From NCBI GenBank assembly GCA_023423605.1, contig JAFAFF010000008.1:1-20606 (forward strand): a stretch of DNA of 20,606 nt, written 5' to 3'. Of the stretch, positions 14,450 through 20,606 are shown piece after piece. The translations under genes and the position numbers were made by a program. The DNA is from Pseudomonadota bacterium (GTDB lineage: Bacteria; Pseudomonadota; Gammaproteobacteria; Xanthomonadales; Xanthomonadaceae). Within the stretch, counting starts at the first letter, position 1. Each line of letters opens with the position of its first letter. The notes under the pieces are model-generated. The model was not told the origin of the DNA. It saw only the letters and a list, made by a program, of their open reading frames with translations, and did not search any database.

Positions 14450-17323
14450 ATGAATAGAGTGCATCGTCGCCCCCTGGCGGCTGCTGTATCCCTGTGCCTG
14501 GGTCTTTGCACGGTCGCTGCTGCACAGGCCCAGAACACCCCCGGCGTGGCCACGGACCTGGATCGTGTCGAGGTCACGGGTACCCGCATCAAGCGAGCCG
14601 AAGTGGAAGGCCAGGTGCCGGTGCAGACGCTGACCCGCACCGAGATCGAGCGCACCGGCCTGACCTCCATCGGCGAAGTGCTGCAGCAGCTGACCGGCTC
14701 CGGTTCGGCCCTCAACGCGAAGTTCAATTCGTCGGGTAATTTCGGTTTCCCGCCGGACGGCAGCGGCGTCGGTGCCGGCTCGGCGCAGGTGGATCTGCGT
14801 CACCTGGGTGCCAAGCGCGTGCTGGTACTGGTTGATGGCATCCGCTGGGTGAACGAGTCTTCCGCTTCCGGCGTGGGTGCAGCGACCGATCTCAACACCA
14901 TTCCGCTGGCCATCGTCGAACGCATCGAAGTGCTGGAGGATGGCGCATCGTCGCTGTACGGATCCGACGCCATCGCCGGCGTGGTGAACATCATCACCCG
15001 ACGCGATTTCGACGGCGCGCAGGTGACGATGAACTATGGCGAGTACGGCAAGGGCGATGGCACGCAGAAGGGCGTCGACCTGGCATGGGGCACCAGCGGC
15101 GATCGCTTCAGCCTGTTCCTGGGCGCAAGCTGGACGAAGCAGGACCCGGTGTATGCGCGCACCCGCGAGCAGTCGCGCTTTCCGATACCGGGAACCGGCG
15201 TGGCATTCGGCAGCGGCAGCATCCCGCAGGGACGTTTCCAGTTCGTCGATCCCACCACCGGCGCGGTGCAGGACCTGGTGCCCAACAGTGGCGCCAGCAC
15301 GCCACGTTACGATGGCAGTGCCGGCTGCGAGCGCAGCGACGATTACCACTGCTTCAGCACGGCTGATCGCTTCAATTTCGCCAACTACAACCTGCTGCTG
15401 ACGCCGTCGGAGCGCAAGGGCGTGTTCGGCCAGTTCCGTTTCGACCTCACCGACAACGTGCAGTGGTACGTCAAGGCGCTGGGCAACCGCCGCGAATCGA
15501 CCAACCAGGCTGCACCTGAGCCGCTGGCCTTCGGCCCCAATGCAGGCACCGGCAATCCGCTCGCCGACAACATCACCATCTCCGCGCTCAATCCGTACAA
15601 CCCGTTCGGCTTCGATCTGGTGTCAGCGGAGAACATGCAGTTCATCGGTCGCCGGCCGATCGAAGGTGGTGCACGCGTGTTCGAACAGGAGGTCAACACG
15701 ACCTACGTCGCCACCGGGCTGGTCGGCGATTTCCAGGCCGCCGACCGCAGCTGGTTCTGGGACATCAACGGCATGTACAGCAGGAACAAGGCCGAGCAGA
15801 CCAACCACGGCAGCTACAACATCTACAACGTCAACATGGCGCTGGGCGATCCGGCCCTCTGCGCGGCCACGCCCGGCTGCGTGCCGCTGAACCTGTTCGG
15901 CGATGCCGGCAGCATCACCCCGGACATGCTGCAGTGGATCCAGCCGGTGGTGCGCGACCGCAGCCAGAACGAGCTGAGCCTGTTCACCGCGAACCTGTCC
16001 AGCGAGCTGTTCAGCCTGCCGGCCGGGCCGGTGTCCTTCGCCACCGGTTACGAATACCGCAAGTATGAAGGCTGGTACCAGCCCGATCCGCTGACCGTGG
16101 CCGGGCATTACAACGGCGTTCCGTCGCTGCCGACATCGGGTTCCTACGATGTCAACGAGGCGTACCTGGAGCTGAGCGTACCGATCGTCGCCAACAGCGT
16201 GATCGGGGAAAAGCTGGATCTCAGCCTGGCTGGACGCTATTCGGATTATTCGACCTTCGGTGGCGAGTTCACGCCCAAGTACGGGCTGCGCTGGCAGGTG
16301 ACCAACGACTTCGTGCTGCGCACCACGTATGCAGAGGGTTTCCGGGCGCCATCCATCGGTGAGCTGTACGGTTCGGCCGCGCGCGCCGACCTGCAGATCT
16401 TCGATCCGTGCTCGGTGGGACTGGGCGGCACACCGCCGCGCGGCAGTGCCGCCAACTGCGCTGCGCTTGGCGTGCCTGCGGGATTCCAGCAGCCCAATTC
16501 GCAGATATCGGTCACCACCGGCGGCAACATCGATCTTGAACCGGAACGCTCCCGCAGCTTCAGTGCGGGCTTCGTATGGAGTCCGTGGTTCGGCAGCAAC
16601 ACCGGCTGGTCGGAGCGCTTCGACGTGGAGGTGACCTTCTACCGTCATCATATCGAAGGGGCCATCCAGGCGATCAACGCCCAGAACCAGCTGGATCTGT
16701 GCGTGGACACGCTGGATCCGCTGTACTGTGCAGGCATCGACCGCGCCGGCACCGGGGCCATCAGCAGCTTCGCCAACCGCCTGACCAACCTCGGTTCCAT
16801 CAGAACCGACGGCTGGGATGTGGATCTGTTCTGGACGCTGCCGCAGACCGACATCGGCCAGTTCAAGCTGGGCTGGCAGAACACGTTCGTGGGCCGTTAC
16901 GAGGCGCTGGGCGCTGCAGGCCAGAAGCAGCCGCAGGAGCCCGGCGTGGAGGTGGCCGACAGCTCGATTCCGGAATGGACCAGCAACGCGAGCCTGGGCT
17001 GGTCGCTGGCCAACTGGAATGCGTCCTGGACGGTGCGGCACATTTCAAAGCTCACCGAACAGTGCGGCGACGTGGTGGCGTTTGCGGTCTGCGGCAACCA
17101 GGCCGAAGGCACCAATACGCTGGCGGCAACAACGTTCCATGACCTCCAGCTGGGTTACCGGGTGGACTGGATGAAGGGGCTGCAGCTGAGCGCGGGTCTG
17201 AACAATGTGTTCGACAAGGATCCGCCGATCTGCGTGTCGTGTTCGTTGAACGGCTACGACGCATCGACGTACGACATTCCGCGCGGCCGGTTCTGGTACG
17301 TGCGTGCGGATCTGCGTTTCTGA
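14450..17323 (+). CDS. TonB-dependent outer-membrane receptor with paired cysteines
   Basis: The 957-residue predicted outer-membrane importer has an unknown substrate. The ATG at 14450 follows GGAGAG with 9 nt spacing. A signal peptide (1-27, ending AAAQAQ) is followed by a TonB box-like LDRVEVTG (37-44) and the plug (about 55-180, with [21 protein letters not shown] and [23 protein letters not shown]). A barrel follows and ends in Phe (RADLRF). No signalling domain is present. Twelve cysteines after the plug fall in six close pairs: 293/301, 471/477, 654/670, 751/760, 872/881 and 928/931. They suggest disulfide-closed extracellular loops, a pattern seen in one xanthomonad receptor group linked to peptide or sugar uptake. 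It stands alone on the plus strand, next to slt in divergent orientation, and ends at a SMAG pair. No regulator or pathway gene beside it reveals its ligand. Confidence 0.88.
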   Translation: MNRVHRRPLAAAVSLCLGLCTVAAAQAQNTPGVATDLDRVEVTGTRIKRAEVEGQVPVQTLTRTEIERTGLTSIGEVLQQLTGSGSALNAKFNSSGNFGFPPDGSGVGAGSAQVDLRHLGAKRVLVLVDGIRWVNESSASGVGAATDLNTIPLAIVERIEVLEDGASSLYGSDAIAGVVNIITRRDFDGAQVTMNYGEYGKGDGTQKGVDLAWGTSGDRFSLFLGASWTKQDPVYARTREQSRFPIPGTGVAFGSGSIPQGRFQFVDPTTGAVQDLVPNSGASTPRYDGSAGCERSDDYHCFSTADRFNFANYNLLLTPSERKGVFGQFRFDLTDNVQWYVKALGNRRESTNQAAPEPLAFGPNAGTGNPLADNITISALNPYNPFGFDLVSAENMQFIGRRPIEGGARVFEQEVNTTYVATGLVGDFQAADRSWFWDINGMYSRNKAEQTNHGSYNIYNVNMALGDPALCAATPGCVPLNLFGDAGSITPDMLQWIQPVVRDRSQNELSLFTANLSSELFSLPAGPVSFATGYEYRKYEGWYQPDPLTVAGHYNGVPSLPTSGSYDVNEAYLELSVPIVANSVIGEKLDLSLAGRYSDYSTFGGEFTPKYGLRWQVTNDFVLRTTYAEGFRAPSIGELYGSAARADLQIFDPCSVGLGGTPPRGSAANCAALGVPAGFQQPNSQISVTTGGNIDLEPERSRSFSAGFVWSPWFGSNTGWSERFDVEVTFYRHHIEGAIQAINAQNQLDLCVDTLDPLYCAGIDRAGTGAISSFANRLTNLGSIRTDGWDVDLFWTLPQTDIGQFKLGWQNTFVGRYEALGAAGQKQPQEPGVEVADSSIPEWTSNASLGWSLANWNASWTVRHISKLTEQCGDVVAFAVCGNQAEGTNTLAATTFHDLQLGYRVDWMKGLQLSAGLNNVFDKDPPICVSCSLNGYDASTYDIPRGRFWYVRADLRF

Positions 17324-17338
17324 GTTGCGTGCAGCCAC

Positions 17339-17399
17339 GTAGAGCGGGGCTCTGCCCCGCTGCGCGATGATCCCTCAGCCGGGCAGAGCCCGGCTCTAC
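17339..17399. repeat. Inverted SMAG pair between convergent receptor genes
   Basis: The left copy (17339-17360) reads GTAG then GCGGGGC-TCT-GCCCCGC. The right copy (17378-17399) is in opposite orientation with GCCGGGC-AGA-GCCCGGC and a CTAC end. Each stem is perfect, and the two differ by compensated base changes. The pair fills the 83-nt gap between the stop codons of two convergent TonB-dependent receptor genes, so it probably serves as a bidirectional terminator or 3'-end stabiliser. Confidence 0.88.
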
Positions 17400-17406
17400 G
17401 AAGCGG

Positions 17407-19575
17407 TCAGGACGACCAGGTGAAGGTGATCGAGCCGTTGCGACCGTCGCCGTAGGCACCGTAGCCATTGATCTGCGAGAAGTACTTCCTGTCCAGCAGA
17501 TTGTTGAGGTTGGCCTGCACGCTGAGCTCCGGCGAGAGGCGGTAGCGCACGAAGGCGCTGACCAGTGCATAGCCGTTCTGCTCGATGCGGCCATAGGCCG
17601 GCACCGGGTAGTAGATGCGGTTCTGCCAGTTGGCGCCACCACCGACGGTCAGTTCCTGCACCGACTGCGGCGTATAGCTGGTGAACAGCTTGATCGCCGT
17701 CTGCGGCAGATTGGTGTTGATGTCGGCGTCGTTGGCGTCCTTGGCCACGTAACGCGAGGCACCGAAGGTGGCATTCCAGCCCGGTGCCAGTTCACCGTTC
17801 AGTTCCAGCTCGAAACCACGGCTGACCGTACCGCGTGCGGCGCGATACGCGAATTCGTTCGGGCTGCCCTGCACCGGTTCCCCGCTGGCCTGGCCAACGT
17901 TGTCCTGTTCGATGCGGAACGCCGCCAGCGAGGCATTGAGGCGATTGTCGAACCACGCGCCCTTGACGCCCACCTCGTAGCTCTTGCCATCCACGGGATC
18001 CAGGTAACTGCCTTCGCGATCCTTCAGCGTCTGCGGCTGGAAGATCTCGGTGTAGGCGGCATAGGTGGAGAACGTGTCGTTGATGTCGAATACCAGACCG
18101 GCGTACGGCGTGGTGACCTTGTGCGAGCGGTCCGCGCCTTCGCCTTCGCTTTTCCAGTCGGTACAGCGTGCGCCCACGATCAGCTTCAGCGGATCGGCCA
18201 GCGACAGGCGGGTGGCGGCATAGCCGGCCTTCTGGGTGATGGTGCCTTCGCTGGCCAGTGCCAGCACATTCCAGTTCGGCTCACTGATGTCGCCGGTCCA
18301 GTCCAGGTAGCGGGCAAACGGATCCCACGCCATGCCCGCGCCGCCGACCTGGTAGTCGCCGTAGTTGGCATAGTCGCGCTTGTTGTAGCTCAGGCCCGCC
18401 ATGAACTGGTGTTCGCGGCCGAACAGCTGGAACGGGCCGTCCACGAAACCGTCCACCGCATCGACCTTGCGTTCGGTGTTGTAGAAGCCGGCCGACGGCG
18501 AGATGCCGGTGCCGCTCACCTTGTCGAAGAACGAAGCGCCGCTGGTCCAGTCGTTGTAGGCCGGGTAGAACAGCTTGTCGTCAGCCCTGGTCTGGTCATG
18601 GGTGGCGCCGATCCTGAATTCCCAGCCATTGGCGAAGCCATGTTCCAGGGTGGCGAACGCCCGCTTGCTGGTGGTGTCCCAGTAGGTCCAGTCCGGGCTG
18701 GCGTTGAACGATTCGTCATAACCGGTGGAACTGCCGTCGGAGAACAGCATCGGGAAGCCACCCCAGGTGGCGCCGTTGGCGCGCTTCTGCTGGTAGTCGT
18801 ATCCCACGCTCAACTGGGTGTCCGCGGTGAGGTCGGCATCGATCACCGCGTAGCCCAGGGTCTTGTGCTGGTCGTAACGGTCCATCTGCGCGTCGGTGTC
18901 CAGATAGCTGCCGATCACGCGCGCGCGCACCGAGCCACTGGCATTGAGCGGCGTGGTCACGTCCACGGTACTGCGCGTGCGGCCCCAGCTGCCCACGTTC
19001 ACCGATACGCTGCCGGTCAGTTCGGCACTGTCGGCATGCTTGCGGACCAGGTTCACCGATGCCGACGGATTGCCCGCGCCGCTCAGCAGGCCGGTGGCGC
19101 CACGCACCACCTCCACCCGGTCATAAAGCGCCAGGTCCAATCCGGAATCGCCGTAGCTCCAGTTCTGCACCATCTGCGTGGGCAGGCCGTCGAACTGGTA
19201 GCTGTCGATATAGAAGCCGCGCGAATAGAACTCGGTGCGTTCGGTATCGGACTGGGTGCTGCTGATGCCGGTGGTATTGGCCAGCACGTCGAGGATGTCG
19301 TCCAGGTTCTGGTCCTCGATGCGCTGGTGGCTGATGATGCTGACCGACTGCGGAATCTCGCGCGGCGCGAGATCGAAACGGGTGCCGGCGGAGGTACGGC
19401 GGACCGAATATCCTTCGGCACGCTCGCCCTTGACGACGATGCCGTCCAGCGTGGTGGCGCTGGGCGTGGTGTCCTGGGCGAAGGCGGGCGCCGCGGCGCA
19501 CAGGGCGACCAGCAGGGCCTGCGGCAGGCGGTGGGGCGTGAGCGGACAGGACAGCGCGTCGGCGGAACGGTTCAT
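17407..19575 (-). CDS. TonB-dependent siderophore receptor (FpvA/FhuE-like)
   Basis: The 722-residue outer-membrane receptor is predicted to import a ferric siderophore. The ATG at 19575 starts a long basic region and a signal peptide ending at about residue 33 (APAFA). A TonB box-like segment LDGIVVKG (43-50) precedes the plug, which has REIPQSVSIISHQRIEDQN (72-90) and YDRVEVVRGATGLLSGAGNP (151-170). These segments are characteristic of the TonB-siderophore class (ferripyoverdine, coprogen, ferrioxamine). There is no N-terminal STN signalling domain, so it does not drive a surface-signalling sigma/anti-sigma cascade. The barrel contains NLLDRKYF near the end. It terminates FTWSS rather than in the more usual terminal Phe. 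Its leader is about 160 nt and lies behind a candidate Fur box. The exact siderophore cannot be deduced. Confidence 0.9.
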   Translation of the reverse strand: MNRSADALSCPLTPHRLPQALLVALCAAAPAFAQDTTPSATTLDGIVVKGERAEGYSVRRTSAGTRFDLAPREIPQSVSIISHQRIEDQNLDDILDVLANTTGISSTQSDTERTEFYSRGFYIDSYQFDGLPTQMVQNWSYGDSGLDLALYDRVEVVRGATGLLSGAGNPSASVNLVRKHADSAELTGSVSVNVGSWGRTRSTVDVTTPLNASGSVRARVIGSYLDTDAQMDRYDQHKTLGYAVIDADLTADTQLSVGYDYQQKRANGATWGGFPMLFSDGSSTGYDESFNASPDWTYWDTTSKRAFATLEHGFANGWEFRIGATHDQTRADDKLFYPAYNDWTSGASFFDKVSGTGISPSAGFYNTERKVDAVDGFVDGPFQLFGREHQFMAGLSYNKRDYANYGDYQVGGAGMAWDPFARYLDWTGDISEPNWNVLALASEGTITQKAGYAATRLSLADPLKLIVGARCTDWKSEGEGADRSHKVTTPYAGLVFDINDTFSTYAAYTEIFQPQTLKDREGSYLDPVDGKSYEVGVKGAWFDNRLNASLAAFRIEQDNVGQASGEPVQGSPNEFAYRAARGTVSRGFELELNGELAPGWNATFGASRYVAKDANDADINTNLPQTAIKLFTSYTPQSVQELTVGGGANWQNRIYYPVPAYGRIEQNGYALVSAFVRYRLSPELSVQANLNNLLDRKYFSQINGYGAYGDGRNGSITFTWSS

Positions 19576-19745
19576 GGCAGTTTACCGGGCAGGTCGCTAC
19601 AGGCGTCGGCCCGGTTCCTCCAAGGCCAGACGGTGCGGAAGGGGGAGAGGCAGTACGCGGCTGGCAACACCGGAGGGCTCCGGCGCGGGCGTGGTAGCTG
19701 ATCGCCGAAGCACGTCCTGTGCATCCGGGATTTAGTAAGCTTAAT

Positions 19746-19764
19746 AGGAGTGATTCGCATCATC
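19746..19764 (-). promoter_or_regulatory. Candidate Fur box upstream of the siderophore receptor
   Basis: Read on the minus strand, GATGATGCGAATCACTCCT matches 12 of 19 positions of the classical Fur consensus. It lies in the only AT-rich stretch upstream of the siderophore receptor gene, about 170 nt from its start. Iron repression of such receptors by Fur is the norm. No convincing -35/-10 pair could be placed, although TATTAA (19746-19741) is a possible -10. Confidence 0.45.
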
Positions 19765-19779
19765 AATAGCATTGATGAT
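19759..19779. repeat. Perfect AT-rich inverted repeat beside the Fur box
   Basis: ATCATCAAT (19759-19767) and ATTGATGAT (19771-19779) are perfect 9-bp arms around AGC. The repeat overlaps the right end of the Fur-like site. It could be a second regulator or Fur dimer site. It is less likely to be a terminator, since it lies 78 nt beyond the upstream gene's stop and is not GC-rich. Confidence 0.5.
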
Positions 19780-19849
19780 TTCTGGCCGCGCGCGCAGCCG
19801 CCAGCGCCTCCCGCGTGGGAAGACGCTGCGCTTCGGGTCGGTTCGGGAA

Positions 19850-19870
19850 CCCTGCGTCAGCGACGCAGGG
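19850..19870 (-). terminator. Hairpin spanning the stop codon of the EEP-family gene
   Basis: CCCTGCGTC (19850-19858) and GACGCAGGG (19862-19870) form a perfect 9-bp stem around a 3-nt loop. On the minus strand it includes the last codons and the TGA of the nuclease-family gene. Only TT follows directly, so it is at best a weak intrinsic terminator and may instead stabilise the mRNA end. Confidence 0.45.
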
Positions 19871-20606
19871 CGGTTTCCGGCACGTCGATGGACATCGCCA
19901 GTGCCAAGTGGTCGCTGAATGCCGCCGGCACCGCTTCCACGCTCTTCTGCGCCAGATTGCTGCTGACCAGGATGTGGTCGATGGCACGGTCCGGCCGCCA
20001 GCTGGGGAAGGTCGGCACCACGCAGCCGGGGGGCTGCAGGGTGGTCTTGCGGTACAGCACCTGCATTTCCGGGCGTTCGGCCAGGCAGTTGAAATCGCCC
20101 ATCAGCACGGCGTTGGGGTGGTCGGACAGCATTTCGGCGATGAATGACAGCTGCGCCAGCCGCGAGCCTGCACCCAGCGAAAGATGCGCCACGGCCACGG
20201 CCAGGCCTTCATCGCCATCGCCGAATCTGGCCAGCAGCACGCCGCGTCCACCGATACGGCCGGGCAGGGCGTGGTCCTGCACTTCCACCGGTTCCAGCTT
20301 GCTCAGCAGGCCGTTGGCCGACGAGGCCACGCCGCCCATGCGCCGGTTCGGCTGGTGGCTCCAGTAATGGAACCCGGCCTGCTGGGCCAGGTAGTGGGTC
20401 TGGTTGGTGAAGCCCGAGCGCAGGCTGCCGGGATCGGCTTCCTGCAGGCCGACGATGTCATGGCCACGCGCCAGCGTGGCGATGGCATCCAGGCTGCTGC
20501 GCTTGCGGCCCGCCGGCAGCGCATGCGACCAGCTGCGGGTCACATAATCGCTGTACCGGCGGGTGCTGGAACCGGCCTGGATGTTGGCCGTCAGCAGGCG
20601 CAGGGT
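19857..20606 (-). CDS. Endonuclease/exonuclease/phosphatase-family protein, 5' end missing
   Basis: The visible 249 residues continue past the right window edge. A GTG at 20543 is an internal codon, not the start, because the frame remains open and reads LRLLTANIQAGSS upstream of it, the usual first strand of the fold. The metal-dependent EEP active site is complete: Asn in LLTANIQ, Glu in DIVGLQEADPG, Asp and Asn in VLMGDFNCLAE, the RAIDHILV motif, and the closing SDHLAL. The family hydrolyses phosphodiester or phosphomonoester bonds in nucleic acids, phosphoinositides or sphingomyelin, so the substrate cannot be named from these motifs. The sequence GFTNQTHYLAQQAGFHYWSH suggests the generic bacterial group often annotated as endonuclease. 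Whether it has a signal peptide is unknown because the true N-terminus lies outside. It is on the same strand as, but 281 nt upstream of, the siderophore receptor gene. Confidence 0.88.
   Translation of the reverse strand, partial: TLRLLTANIQAGSSTRRYSDYVTRSWSHALPAGRKRSSLDAIATLARGHDIVGLQEADPGSLRSGFTNQTHYLAQQAGFHYWSHQPNRRMGGVASSANGLLSKLEPVEVQDHALPGRIGGRGVLLARFGDGDEGLAVAVAHLSLGAGSRLAQLSFIAEMLSDHPNAVLMGDFNCLAERPEMQVLYRKTTLQPPGCVVPTFPSWRPDRAIDHILVSSNLAQKSVEAVPAAFSDHLALAMSIDVPETALRR

Noticed and set aside
18121..19701. Plus-strand frame of 526 codons opposite the siderophore receptor
   Set aside because: It is antisense to a complete receptor gene. Its translation is Val/Gly/His-rich, without a signal peptide or motif.
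20541..20543. GTG as the start of the EEP-family gene
   Set aside because: The frame stays open to the window edge, and the upstream residues LRLLTANIQ supply the conserved first strand and Asn of the fold, so the real start lies outside the window.

Overview
The window is high-GC proteobacterial DNA, most likely from Stenotrophomonas (Xanthomonadaceae). The main clue to the genus is two inverted pairs of short GTAG-headed palindromes (10770-10835 and 17339-17399) of the kind called SMAG elements in S. maltophilia. Supporting clues are several large TonB-dependent receptors and a non-PTS N-acetylglucosamine (GlcNAc) catabolic cluster laid out as in xanthomonads. The species cannot be fixed from the sequence alone.

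The left half (1-10234) is a GlcNAc/chito-oligosaccharide regulon arranged as a divergon around 4131-4525. Leftward run a glucokinase-family kinase (probable GlcNAc kinase), a TonB-dependent outer-membrane receptor, and the start of a secreted beta-N-acetylhexosaminidase cut by the window edge. Rightward run an MFS sugar permease (nagP), a LacI-family regulator (nagR), a SIS-type glucosamine-6-phosphate deaminase (nagB-II), GlcNAc-6-phosphate deacetylase (nagA) and the membrane protein nagX, all packed with short gaps or a 4-nt overlap. The inferred flow is: the hexosaminidase trims oligomers, the receptor imports them across the outer membrane, NagP carries GlcNAc across the inner membrane, the kinase phosphorylates it, NagA deacetylates it, and NagB-II isomerises and deaminates it to fructose-6-phosphate. 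The shared promoter region has three copies of TGACAACG. Two lie in operator-like palindromes that fit control by NagR.

The middle (10235-14256) is housekeeping: an SseB-domain protein on the plus strand, then cca (tRNA nucleotidyltransferase) and slt (soluble lytic transglycosylase) on the minus strand. Between slt and cca sits an array of five related hairpins. The cca stop codon lies inside a SMAG element.

The right part (14257-20606) holds a cysteine-pair-rich TonB-dependent receptor on the plus strand. It converges on a siderophore-type TonB-dependent receptor on the minus strand across an inverted SMAG pair. A candidate Fur box lies upstream of the siderophore receptor. At the right edge is an endonuclease/exonuclease/phosphatase-family protein whose 5' end is outside the window.

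Most of the window is recognisable biology, and I do not see a wholly new system. The points most worth following are a predicted sugar-contact substitution in the kinase, the operator layout, the repeat array between slt and cca, and genes ending inside palindromes.
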